64,000 nt of DNA from JAJXWB01 sp046349215 (GTDB lineage Bacteria > Pseudomonadota > Alphaproteobacteria > Rhizobiales > Beijerinckiaceae), in contig JAXMCV010000002.1 in assembly GCA_046349215.1 (NCBI GenBank), forward strand, positions 372,001-436,000, written 5' to 3'. This document shows, piece after piece, positions 24,102 to 32,818 of this stretch. Both the position numbers and the translations under genes were made by a program. The notes beneath the pieces are model-generated. The model searched no databases. It saw only the letters and a program-made list of their open reading frames with translations, and was not told where the DNA came from. Numbering within the stretch: position 1 is the first letter of the stretch; each line of letters begins with the position of its first letter.

Positions 24102-25407
24102 TTTCATCTTCATCATGGCCGACGATCTCGGCTACGCCGACCTGGGCTGTTATGGCGGGCGCGCCCCCATCTCTCCGAATATCGACCGTCTCGCCGCGCA
24201 GGGACTCCTGTTCACGCAGGGATATTCAAATTCGCCGGTCTGCTCCCCGACCCGCTTCGCGCTGATCAGCGGTCGATGGCAGTACAGGTTGCGCGGCGCC
24301 GCGGAGGAGCCCTTGACCGGCGCTAAGGCGATGCGTCGTCCCGATCTCGGCATGCCGCCCGAACATCCGACCTTTGCTTCGCTGCTGCGCGATGCGGGTT
24401 GGCGTACCGCGCTGATCGGCAAGTGGCATCTCGGCTATCCGCCGCATTTCGGCCCGTTGAAGAGCGGGTACGACATCCATTTCGGACCTTATTCGGGCGG
24501 CGTCGACTATTTCACGCATCAATCGATGAAGGGGCGGCCTGACCTGTGGGAAGACGGGGCGCTGATTGAACGCGAGGGCTATCTGACAGACCTGCTCAGC
24601 GACCGCGCCGTCGATTTCGTCCGCCAATGCGGGGAGGGCGGCAATCCGTTCCTGCTGAGCCTGCATTACACGGCGCCGCACTGGCCATGGGAGACCCGTG
24701 ACGACGCTCATGTGCCGGCGACGCTGGATGGAGCGATCCAGCATGCCGACGGCGGGTCGATCCACATCTACCGGCGGATGGTCGAGCATATGGACGAGGG
24801 CATCGGCAGGTTGATGGGCGAACTCGATCGCCTTAGACTCGCCGACGACACCCTGATCGTCTTCACGAGCGACAATGGCGGCGAGCGATTTTCCGATAAC
24901 TGGCCGCTGATCGGCGGCAAGATGGACCTGACCGAAGGCGGGATACGCGTCCCCTATGTCGTGCGTTGGCCAGCGCGCATCGGGGCGGGCCAGGCCTGTG
25001 CAACGCCGGTCATCACGATGGATTGGGCCGCGACTTTTCTGGCGGCCGCGAACGTCGCCGAGCACCGCGACTATCCGATGGACGGCGTGTCGCTCGTGCC
25101 GATGCTGGAAGATCCCGCCGGCGTCGTGCTCGATCGCGGGCTGTTCTGGCGCATGAAATATCGTGCGCAACACGCCATGCGTCGCGGCAAATGGAAGTAT
25201 CTGAAGATCGAGGACAACGAATATCTGTTCGACCTGTCGGCTGACGAACGCGAGCGCGCCAATCGCGCGCGTCACGAACCGCAACGACTGGCGGCGATGA
25301 AGGCGGAATATGCCGTCTGGTACGACTCTCTTCCGGCTGTGCCGCCGGACGCCGATTACGATCTCGTCGTCACGGAGAAAGACATGCCGGGGATGCACAA
25401 GGGATGA
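24079..25407 (+). CDS. Formylglycine-type arylsulfatase
   Basis: A 442-residue type I sulfatase without signal peptide. C55 in SPVCSPTRFALISG is the C-x-P-x-R site for formylglycine. D15-D16 in FIMADDLGYADLG and D-N in FTSDNGGERFSDN bind the Ca2+ ion, and K-W-H-L in LIGKWHLGYPPHFG is the usual active-site Lys-His. Its fold subgroup (ADDLGYADLGCYG start) is the classical arylsulfatase/N-acetylgalactosamine-sulfatase group, different from the first sulfatase of this operon. It begins inside the amidohydrolase gene (23-base overlap) and is the last gene of the right module. The substrate is unknown. Confidence 0.88.
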   Translation: MTSARKPNFIFIMADDLGYADLGCYGGRAPISPNIDRLAAQGLLFTQGYSNSPVCSPTRFALISGRWQYRLRGAAEEPLTGAKAMRRPDLGMPPEHPTFASLLRDAGWRTALIGKWHLGYPPHFGPLKSGYDIHFGPYSGGVDYFTHQSMKGRPDLWEDGALIEREGYLTDLLSDRAVDFVRQCGEGGNPFLLSLHYTAPHWPWETRDDAHVPATLDGAIQHADGGSIHIYRRMVEHMDEGIGRLMGELDRLRLADDTLIVFTSDNGGERFSDNWPLIGGKMDLTEGGIRVPYVVRWPARIGAGQACATPVITMDWAATFLAAANVAEHRDYPMDGVSLVPMLEDPAGVVLDRGLFWRMKYRAQHAMRRGKWKYLKIEDNEYLFDLSADERERANRARHEPQRLAAMKAEYAVWYDSLPAVPPDADYDLVVTEKDMPGMHKG

Positions 25408-25730
25408 TTGCGCTCGTTCCGTGCGAACCGCCCGGCCGCCACGGTTGCGCTCATGGCGGGCGCCATTTTGTCAGGGCGAAATGACTGCGGCGGCGGAGGC
25501 TGGGCAATCTTCTGAGTCGTTTCGGGGCGCGCCGCATGGCGGAGAGCAACTGCGCGCCGGGATATCGAAGGGGTCGACAAACGCGCCGCCCCTATTTATG
25601 TGATTTCAAGGGTTTTTCGGATCCTGTCAGGGGCGGCGACGTCCGCCGGGAGCGGCCGATTCCAGCCTGCTTTCGCCGGCCCAGATGCGGGCTGCAACCC
25701 CGACGCGCTGGGCCGGGAAAGTGAGGCGAC
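25408..25730. promoter_or_regulatory. Leader region of the fds operon with a 10-bp inverted repeat
   Basis: No gene is supported in these 323 bases. CGCCGCCCCT at 25584-25593 is exactly complementary to AGGGGCGGCG at 25629-25638, across a 35-base AT-richer loop. This could be an operator, an mRNA hairpin in the fds leader, or the terminator region of the sulfatase operon. The fdsG ribosome site GTGAGGCG lies just before 25731. No consensus sigma-70 pair was certain. Confidence 0.4.
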
Positions 25731-26234
25731 ATGTCCAGACTGTCGAGTTGGGACGAGGGCAGGGCGCGAGCGATCATCGATCGGTTCGCCTCGCTCGATG
25801 GCGCTATATTGCCCATCCTGCACGCTCTGCAGGACGAATTCGGCTACATCGATCCCGCCGCCGTCGCGCTGATAGCGCACGCGTTGAACCTTTCGAAGGC
25901 GGAGGTTTTCGGCGTCATCAGCTTTTATCACGATTTCCGGCCTGCGGCCGCCGGCCGGCGCGTCATAAAGATATGCCGGGCCGAAGCCTGCCAGGCGAAC
26001 GGCTGCGAGCAAGTGCTTGCGGAACTGGCGGCGCGGCGCGGCGTCACGCCCGACGAAACATCGAACGAGCGCCTCACCGTCGAGACGGTATATTGCCTGG
26101 GAAATTGCGCGCTTGGTCCGAATGCGTTGGTCGACGGCGAACTCGTGGCCCGGCTCGACGTCGAAAGGCTTGCGAGCCTTTGCGATGGAGCGACGATCGA
26201 AGAAGCGCAGATCGCGGCGGGAGCATCGAAGTGA
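25731..26234 (+). CDS. fdsG: NAD-dependent formate dehydrogenase, gamma subunit FdsG
   Basis: A 167-residue NuoE-like thioredoxin-fold subunit carrying one [2Fe-2S] cluster. Ligands are C82 and C87 in ICRAEACQANG and C122 and C126 in YCLGNCALGP. It passes electrons between the cluster chain and FdsB in the soluble molybdenum formate dehydrogenase that oxidises formate to CO2 with NAD+. The ATG has a GAGGCG ribosome site. Its stop overlaps the GTG start of fdsB, and the order fdsG-fdsB-fdsA is the standard one. Confidence 0.92.
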   Translation: MSRLSSWDEGRARAIIDRFASLDGAILPILHALQDEFGYIDPAAVALIAHALNLSKAEVFGVISFYHDFRPAAAGRRVIKICRAEACQANGCEQVLAELAARRGVTPDETSNERLTVETVYCLGNCALGPNALVDGELVARLDVERLASLCDGATIEEAQIAAGASK

Positions 26235-27787
26235 ACACGCGCGTCTTCGTTTCCTGCGATGCGGCGGCGCTGTCGGTCGGCGCGGATGCGGTGGCGCTTG
26301 CTGTTGCCGAAGAAGCGGCACGCCGCGGCGCGAGCGTCGAAATCGTACGAGTCGGATCGCGCGGCATGCTCTGGCTCGAGCCGCTTATCGAAGTCCAGAC
26401 TGCGCGCGGGCGCGTCGCCTATGGCCCGGTTTCGCGGCTCGATGTTCCGTCCTTGTTCGAAGCCGGGTTCCTGTCGGGCAGCGCGCATCCGTTGGCGCAA
26501 GGCTCTGTCGCCGAAATGGACTGGATGCGCCGGCAGACCCGCGTGACGTTCGCGCGCGTCGGCGCCATCGATCCGCTGTCGCTCGACGGCTACAAGGCCG
26601 CCAGTGGCCTCGCCGGATTGCGACGCGCGCTGGAAAGGAGCGGCGCGGATATCGTCGCCGACGTCACGGCGTCCGGCCTGCGCGGCCGCGGCGGCGCCGC
26701 CTTTCCGACCGGGATCAAGTGGAAGACGGTACGCGATGCGCAGGCTGCGCAGAAATACATCGTCTGCAATGCCGACGAAGGCGATTCCGGTACTTTCGCC
26801 GACCGGATGCTTATGGAAGGCGATCCTTTCCTGCTGATCGAGGGCATGGCGATCGCCGGCCTCGCGGTCGGCGCAACGAAAGGCTTCGTCTATATCCGCT
26901 CGGAATATCCGCACGCCTTTCGCATGATGAACGCGGCGATCGATCTCGCGCGCAGGGCCGGCATTCTCGGCGCGTCCGTTCTGGAATCCGGCCGCGCCTT
27001 CGACATGGAAGCGCGGTTCGGCGCCGGCGCCTATATCTGCGGCGAGGAAACCTCGCTGCTGGAAAGCCTCGAAGGCAAGCGCGGCGTGGTGCGCGCCAAG
27101 CCGCCGTTACCGGCGTTGCAGGGACTGTTCGGGAAGCCGACGATCGTCAACAACGTGCTGTCGTTTGCCGCTGTACCATCGATCCTCTGCGCCGGTCCGC
27201 AAGGCTATGCCGGATATGGCGTCGGCCGTTCCCGCGGTACGCTGCCTTTCCAGCTCGGCGGCAACGTCAGGCGCGGCGGCCTGGTGGAATTGCCGTTCGG
27301 CCATACCTTGCGCGAATTGATCGAGGAGTTCGGCGGCGGCACACGTTCCGGCCGGCCGGTGCGCGCCGTGCAGGTCGGCGGTCCTCTCGGCGCCTATCTG
27401 CCGGAAAGCCAGCTCGATACGCCCCTCGATTACGAAGCGTTCGCGTCGATCGGCGCCATGCTCGGCCATGGCGGCGTCGTCGTTTTCGATGACACGGTCG
27501 ACATGGCGAAGCAGGCGCGGTTCGCTTTCGACTTCTGCGCGAAAGAAAGTTGCGGCAAGTGTACGCCCTGCCGCATCGGCGCGGTGCGCGGCGTCGAGAC
27601 GATGGACCGGATCATTGGCGGCGTCGAGCGCCAGAAGAACCTCGTGGTGCTCGAGGATCTCGCGCAATTGATGACAGATGGATCGCTCTGCGCGATGGGC
27701 GGACTGACGCCCATGCCGGTCATGAGCGCGCTGCGCCATTTTCCGGAAGACTTTCGGGGCGCTGTCCAACGAACGGCTGCGGAATAG
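26231..27787 (+). CDS. fdsB: NAD-dependent formate dehydrogenase, beta subunit FdsB
   Basis: A 518-residue NuoF-like flavoprotein. A thioredoxin-like N-terminal domain (about 1-110) is followed by the FMN/NADH-binding domain with GLRGRGGAAFPTGIKWK and YICGEETSLLESLEGKRG, and a C-terminal [4Fe-4S] site ESCGKCTPCRIG with a further Cys in SLCAMGG. It holds FMN and reduces NAD+. The GTG start lies within the end of fdsG, and fdsA follows nine bases after the stop. Length is normal for the family. Confidence 0.92.
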   Translation: MNTRVFVSCDAAALSVGADAVALAVAEEAARRGASVEIVRVGSRGMLWLEPLIEVQTARGRVAYGPVSRLDVPSLFEAGFLSGSAHPLAQGSVAEMDWMRRQTRVTFARVGAIDPLSLDGYKAASGLAGLRRALERSGADIVADVTASGLRGRGGAAFPTGIKWKTVRDAQAAQKYIVCNADEGDSGTFADRMLMEGDPFLLIEGMAIAGLAVGATKGFVYIRSEYPHAFRMMNAAIDLARRAGILGASVLESGRAFDMEARFGAGAYICGEETSLLESLEGKRGVVRAKPPLPALQGLFGKPTIVNNVLSFAAVPSILCAGPQGYAGYGVGRSRGTLPFQLGGNVRRGGLVELPFGHTLRELIEEFGGGTRSGRPVRAVQVGGPLGAYLPESQLDTPLDYEAFASIGAMLGHGGVVVFDDTVDMAKQARFAFDFCAKESCGKCTPCRIGAVRGVETMDRIIGGVERQKNLVVLEDLAQLMTDGSLCAMGGLTPMPVMSALRHFPEDFRGAVQRTAAE

Positions 27788-27796
27788 GAGGTTCGG

Positions 27797-30661
27797 ATGA
27801 ACCAGGCCAGAGCAGCGGGACTCATCAAGGAAGTCGACTACGGGACGCCGATCCGTGCGAGCGAGGAAATCGTCGCGCTGACCATCGACGGCGTCGAGGT
27901 CTCCGTGCCGAAAGGGACGTCCGTCATGGCGGCAGCCATGGCGCTCGGCACGAGGATCCCGAGGCTTTGCGCGACCGATTCACTCGAGCCTTTCGGCTCG
28001 TGCCGCCTGTGTCTCGTCGAGATCGAGGGGCGCAAGGGAACGCCGGCGTCATGCACGACTCCGGCCGAACAGGGCATGGTGGTGCGCACGCAGACCGACC
28101 GATTGGCGAAGCTGCGCCGCGGCGTGATGGAGCTCTACATTTCCGATCATCCGCTGGATTGCCTGACCTGCGCCGCCAATGGCGATTGCGAATTGCAGGA
28201 TATGGCCGGGGCGGTTGGGCTGCGCGAGGTCCGCTACGGCTATGCCGGAGACAATCATTTCGACGGCGCCAAGGACGGGTCGAATCCGTATTTCACCTAC
28301 GACCCCGCGAAATGCATCGTCTGCAACCGCTGCGTTCGCGCTTGCGAGGAGACCCAGGGCACGTTTGCGCTGACGATTGCCGGGCGCGGCTTCGACTCGC
28401 GCGTGGCGGCGGGATCTTCCGATTTTCTCAATTCGGAATGCGTTTCCTGCGGCGCCTGCGTGCAGGCTTGCCCGACCGCGACATTGACCGAGAAATCCGT
28501 GATCGCGCACGGCCAGCCCGACCATTCCACGGTAACGACCTGCGCCTATTGCGGCGTCGGCTGCTCGTTCAAGGCGGAGATGCAGGGCGACCGTGTCGTG
28601 CGGATGGTTCCCTACAAGGACGGCAAGGCCAACGAAGGGCACTCCTGTGTCAAGGGGCGCTTTGCCTGGGGCTACGCCACGCACAAGGATCGCATCACCA
28701 AGCCGATGATCCGCGCAAGGATCACAGATCCCTGGCGCGAGGTCTCCTGGGATGAGGCGATCGCGTATGCGGCCTCCGAATTCAAGCGCGTCCAGGCGAA
28801 TTATGGCCGCGAGTCGGTCGGCGCCATTACGTCGTCGCGTTGCACCAACGAGGAAGTGTTTCTTGTTCAGAAGCTCGTGCGGGCGGCGTTCAAAAACAAC
28901 AATGTCGACACTTGCGCCCGCGTCTGTCATTCGCCGACAGGCTATGGCCTGTCGCAGACCTTCGGGACATCGGCCGGCACGCAGGATTTCAGGTCCGTCG
29001 ACAAGTCGGACGTCATCATCGTCATCGGCGCCAATCCGACTGACGCGCATCCCGTGTTCGGATCGCGGCTGAAGAAGAGACTCCGCGCCGGCGCGAAGTT
29101 GATCGTCGCCGATCCGCGCCGTATCGATCTCGTTCAGTCGCCGCATATTCGCGCAGAGCACCATCTGCAACTGCGCCCCGGCACGAATGTCGCGCTGCTG
29201 ACATCTCTCGCGCATGTCATCGTCACGGAGGGCCTTGTCGACGAAACATTCGTGCGCGCGCGCTGCGACCTCGGAGAATTCGAATCCTGGGCGCGTTTCG
29301 TGGCGCAGGAGAAAAATTCGCCTGAAGCGATGGAGAAGCATACGGGCGTACCGGCGGCCGAAGTGCGGGCGGCCGCCCGGCTCTACGCCACCGGCGCCAA
29401 TGGCGCGATCTATTACGGGCTTGGAGTAACCGAGCACTCACAGGGGTCCACCACCGTCATGGCCATCGCCAATCTGGCCATGGCGACCGGGAATGTCGGA
29501 CGAGAGGGCGTCGGCGTGAATCCGCTGCGGGGGCAGAACAACGTTCAGGGTTCGTGCGACATGGGTTCATTCCCGCACGAATTCTCCGGCTACCGCCACG
29601 TCTCCGACGATGCGACACGCGACATGTTCGAGAACCTGTGGGGCGTGACGCTCGACAGCGAACCCGGCATGCGCATTCCAAACATGCTGGACGAGGCTGT
29701 CGCCGGTCGGTTCAAGGGCCTCTATGTGCAGGGCGAGGACATAGCCCAGTCCGATCCCGACACTCAGCACATCACGGCAGGCCTCGTCGCCATGGAATGC
29801 GTGGTCGTGCAGGATCTGTTCCTGAACGAGACCGCGAAATACGCTCATGTCTTTCTTCCCGGCGCGTCGTTCCTCGAAAAGGACGGCACGTTCACAAATG
29901 CGGAGCGGCGCATCAACCGCGTGCGACAGGTGATGCGGCCGCTCGGCGGCAAGGCGGAATGGCAGGCGACGTGCGACCTCTCGGCCGCGCTCGGTTATCC
30001 CATGCACTACGCCCACCCCTCGGAAATCATGGAGGAGATCGCCCGGCTTACGCCTGGCTTCCGCAATGTCTCCTACGCGCTTCTGGACGAAAGGGGCTCG
30101 GTCCAATGGCCGTGCAACGACGCCGCGCCCGACGGTACGCCGCTGATGCATGTGGAGCGTTTCGTGCGCGGCAAGGGCCGGTTCATGCTGACCGAATATG
30201 TGCCGACCGACGAGCGCAGCGGACCGCTTTTCCCGTTGCTTCTGACAACCGGCCGTATTCTCTCGCAATACAATGTCGGGGCGCAGACGAGGCGTACGGA
30301 GAACAACGTCTGGCACGACGAGGATGTGCTCGAGATCCATCCCTTCGACGCCGAAAGCCGTGGGGTGCGTACAGGCGATCTCGTCTCGCTGGCGAGCCGC
30401 GTCGGCGAGATTTCACTGCGCGCGGAAATCACCGACCGCGTTCAACCCGGCGTCGTCTATACGACTTTCCACCACGCCGTCACCGGGGCGAATGTCGTGA
30501 CGACGGAGAATTCCGATTGGGCTACCAATTGTCCGGAATACAAGGTCACGGCAGTGCAGGTTCGTCGCACCAATCAGCGCTCGGCATGGCAGGAGCGCAA
30601 TCTCGTCGAGGACGCGATGCTCAGGAAAATCGATGTTGACGAGATGGCCGGCGCGAAATGA
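27797..30661 (+). CDS. fdsA: NAD-dependent formate dehydrogenase, alpha subunit FdsA (Mo-bis-MGD)
   Basis: A 954-residue catalytic subunit. The N-terminus is NuoG-like: [2Fe-2S] at SCRLCLVEI, a His/Cys cluster at HPLDCLTCAANGDCELQD, and two [4Fe-4S] groups (CIVCNRCVRACEE, CVSCGACVQACP). Then come the [4Fe-4S] site CAYCGVGC and the bis-MGD domain with active-site C377-H378 in CARVCHSPT, equivalent to the catalytic Cys-His of characterised FdsA; Cys, not Sec, is used. It oxidises formate at molybdenum. The FdhD-like sulfur-transfer protein FdsC and the small FdsD, which normally follow fdsA, are absent: the next gene is convergent. Confidence 0.93.
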   Translation: MNQARAAGLIKEVDYGTPIRASEEIVALTIDGVEVSVPKGTSVMAAAMALGTRIPRLCATDSLEPFGSCRLCLVEIEGRKGTPASCTTPAEQGMVVRTQTDRLAKLRRGVMELYISDHPLDCLTCAANGDCELQDMAGAVGLREVRYGYAGDNHFDGAKDGSNPYFTYDPAKCIVCNRCVRACEETQGTFALTIAGRGFDSRVAAGSSDFLNSECVSCGACVQACPTATLTEKSVIAHGQPDHSTVTTCAYCGVGCSFKAEMQGDRVVRMVPYKDGKANEGHSCVKGRFAWGYATHKDRITKPMIRARITDPWREVSWDEAIAYAASEFKRVQANYGRESVGAITSSRCTNEEVFLVQKLVRAAFKNNNVDTCARVCHSPTGYGLSQTFGTSAGTQDFRSVDKSDVIIVIGANPTDAHPVFGSRLKKRLRAGAKLIVADPRRIDLVQSPHIRAEHHLQLRPGTNVALLTSLAHVIVTEGLVDETFVRARCDLGEFESWARFVAQEKNSPEAMEKHTGVPAAEVRAAARLYATGANGAIYYGLGVTEHSQGSTTVMAIANLAMATGNVGREGVGVNPLRGQNNVQGSCDMGSFPHEFSGYRHVSDDATRDMFENLWGVTLDSEPGMRIPNMLDEAVAGRFKGLYVQGEDIAQSDPDTQHITAGLVAMECVVVQDLFLNETAKYAHVFLPGASFLEKDGTFTNAERRINRVRQVMRPLGGKAEWQATCDLSAALGYPMHYAHPSEIMEEIARLTPGFRNVSYALLDERGSVQWPCNDAAPDGTPLMHVERFVRGKGRFMLTEYVPTDERSGPLFPLLLTTGRILSQYNVGAQTRRTENNVWHDEDVLEIHPFDAESRGVRTGDLVSLASRVGEISLRAEITDRVQPGVVYTTFHHAVTGANVVTTENSDWATNCPEYKVTAVQVRRTNQRSAWQERNLVEDAMLRKIDVDEMAGAK

Positions 30662-30709
30662 CGGGGGGTGCAGCGTGTGCGGCGCAGCCCTTCTGTGCCC
30701 GTGGCTTTT

Positions 30710-31525
30710 CTACGCCATCGGGAATGCTTGCGCCGGCTCCAAAGCCCTCCGGTCGGATCGTCCGCCCCCTCGCGAGGGCCGTGGCGAACGATCGGTCGCG
30801 CACGGCGCCTTGATCCGCAGCCGGGCGAGCGCATCCGTATCGCGGACGAGAAGGTATCCTTTGCCGAGTTCGATGACGTTGCGCGCTTCCAATCCGTGCA
30901 GAATGGGGATCAGCGCATTGCGCGAAAGATTGGTCGCGCCGGCCAATTCGTGCTGAGTGATCGGCAGGCGGTTCAGCGCAGGGCCTCCGTCCGGGTCTTC
31001 ATGTCCGCTGAAGCGCAAGAGAACCGCAATGACCCGCTGCTCGCTTTTTCTGATCAGAAGGTCGTCGGTGGCGATTGTCGCCAGTTCGTCGTAACGGGCG
31101 ACCAGCGGCATGATGGTCGTCCAGCCCGGCTGATTTCGATCCAGCAGCGCCACAAGCGCGCGGCGGGACACTTTCAGAACCCAGCCCGCGCTTTTCATCG
31201 TTGCCGTATAGCTGTGGCGTGTGTCGCCGAACAGGGCCGGCCAGCCGAGCCACGTCGGAGGCCGACTGATGTGAATGATCGCGTCTTCCTCGAAGTCGCC
31301 GCCCGACGTGATGGCCAGGACGCCCTCAGCGAGGCCGATGACGTCGTTTGCACAATCGCCCGACTTGAAGAGCCGCGTGTCGCGCTCGACCTTCTTCCAG
31401 ACCCCGGCGGCAATGACGGCTTCGGAAAAAGTCCCGTCGGTCTGCGACAGCCATCCATGCGTCGACAGCGTGCGAATTCGCTCGCAATGGCCGGGTGGAA
31501 TCGAGGGTCGGGCGTTTGCTTGCAT
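30710..31525 (-). CDS. Crp/Fnr-like transcriptional regulator
   Basis: A 271-residue protein with a cyclic-nucleotide-binding-like beta-roll (about 45-150) and a Crp-type helix-turn-helix, ITQHELAGATNLSRNALIPI. No N-terminal Cys cluster of Fnr type is present. The ATG at 31525 is chosen, though no clear ribosome site precedes it; a TTG at 31546 is alternative. The C-terminal 30 residues are a Pro/Arg-rich tail. It converges on fdsA with 48 bases between them and lies downstream of the AraC gene. It is paralogous to the product at 39666-40382 (THGWLS, SE-x-RVIAVLLR-x-SGH, ELA-x-ATNLSRN). The effector is unknown. Confidence 0.8.
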   Translation of the reverse strand: MQANARPSIPPGHCERIRTLSTHGWLSQTDGTFSEAVIAAGVWKKVERDTRLFKSGDCANDVIGLAEGVLAITSGGDFEEDAIIHISRPPTWLGWPALFGDTRHSYTATMKSAGWVLKVSRRALVALLDRNQPGWTTIMPLVARYDELATIATDDLLIRKSEQRVIAVLLRFSGHEDPDGGPALNRLPITQHELAGATNLSRNALIPILHGLEARNVIELGKGYLLVRDTDALARLRIKAPCATDRSPRPSRGGGRSDRRALEPAQAFPMA

Positions 31526-31697
31526 GACGAGTGCGCTCGCCTGCAAAATATGACGGCCGCTGGAACGGCCCTAGCTGTGCGGCGTCCCGGCGATGGGCCA
31601 GAAATCCCAAATGGCCCCTCGCCGCTGGCCTGATCCGCCCGAAAGCAGGGCGCCGCTTCCGGCGGCCGGTCGCGGCGGCGGCTTGTCGAACCGGTCG

Positions 31698-32714
31698 CTA
31701 GAGTTCCTGAAGAAATTTGCGGAAGCTTCGCGTCGCAGGCGAATCGTCCTGGGCCGGCGCAAGGATCGCGTTCGCGCCGGCGCGCGCGGCCTCGCGCACC
31801 TCCCCGGGCGTCATGCCGAATTTCCTGCGGAACGACCGGCCGAAGCTCGACCGGTCGGGCATCCGGAGAGCCTCGGCTATTTCCCCGATCGATTGCGTAT
31901 TCAAGGGGTCGCTCAATTGCTCGAAGCTCTCGAGCAGCCGCAGGTGCTTGATGTAGTTTGCGACGCCGCCTTCCGGCTCGAGCAGCCGATACAGGTTCGA
32001 CCTCGAAATGCCGAGCCTCTTCGACAATTTGTTCACGTCCAGGTCCGGGGCGAACAGGTCTTGCAGGATGGCGCGCCGCACCTTTTCCAGTCGCGTCATC
32101 CGCAACGACGCCTGCGCCATTTCGATGCTCTGGGCCGAGGGCGCGACGCATGCAACGATCATCGCGACGATGGCGTCCGGCAGCCGATGCGCCTCTTCTT
32201 CGGACAGGCTCGGGAGCGTCGGGATCAGGAGCCGGAGATAGCCGGCCAGCAAGTCGCCGAGAGGCGTGTCGACGAGCTTGCCCTTCGAAGCGTCCAGCGA
32301 CGGCATGGCCTGCCTGAACTGATCCCGTCCAATGTAGATTTGCCACCTTTCGTCGGACAGTCGCTGACTCGTGTGCGCCTCGTCGAGTCCGAAGATGAAG
32401 GGCGTGCCTGCAGGCGCCTCCAGCGTCTCCGCGCCGAATGTGAAACATGTCCCGGCCCGCAGGCCCATCGTGAGACAAACATGGTCGACGGGATCGCGGC
32501 GGGCGAGAATCTTCGTCCGCGAAGCGCGAAGCGCAGGGGCCGACACCCTGGCGATGCCCAGGCCGTTCAGCGTCCACATTTCGCTCTCGGCGGCGAAGCC
32601 ATTGTCCTCGCTGTCCGGAAGAGAGACCTCATAGGAGGCGGCGTACCATTCCCGCCACGCGTCAAGCTGGCTCGACTTCGAGAGACCGTGAGTTGAGAAG
32701 CGCTTTGATTGCAT
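31698..32714 (-). CDS. AraC-family transcriptional regulator
   Basis: A 338-residue regulator with an N-terminal effector/dimer domain of the AraC-binding-2 type (DAWREWYAASYEVSL near the start) and two C-terminal helix-turn-helices (VNKLSKRLGISRSNLYRLL and IGEIAEALRMPDRSSFGRSF then RRKFGMTPGEVR). The ATG at 32714 is favoured by AGGG seven bases upstream. It follows the DASS transporter on the same strand after 104 bases and precedes the Crp-like gene, so it may regulate either that transporter or the neighbouring catabolic genes. Effector unknown. Confidence 0.85.
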   Translation of the reverse strand: MQSKRFSTHGLSKSSQLDAWREWYAASYEVSLPDSEDNGFAAESEMWTLNGLGIARVSAPALRASRTKILARRDPVDHVCLTMGLRAGTCFTFGAETLEAPAGTPFIFGLDEAHTSQRLSDERWQIYIGRDQFRQAMPSLDASKGKLVDTPLGDLLAGYLRLLIPTLPSLSEEEAHRLPDAIVAMIVACVAPSAQSIEMAQASLRMTRLEKVRRAILQDLFAPDLDVNKLSKRLGISRSNLYRLLEPEGGVANYIKHLRLLESFEQLSDPLNTQSIGEIAEALRMPDRSSFGRSFRRKFGMTPGEVREAARAGANAILAPAQDDSPATRSFRKFLQEL

Positions 32715-32818
32715 GACCAAGCCCTAGCAGAAGCAGGTCTTCCCGCGAAATGCGCGATGCGACAGTACCAAACCGGCAGGGCGGTGAGAAGCGCAAGCGT
32801 GGCCTTGGCGCGGACTGC

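Noticed and set aside
27797..30661. Selenocysteine in the formate dehydrogenase
   Set aside because: The active-site codon at residue 377 is Cys within CARVCHSPT and no in-frame TGA occurs.
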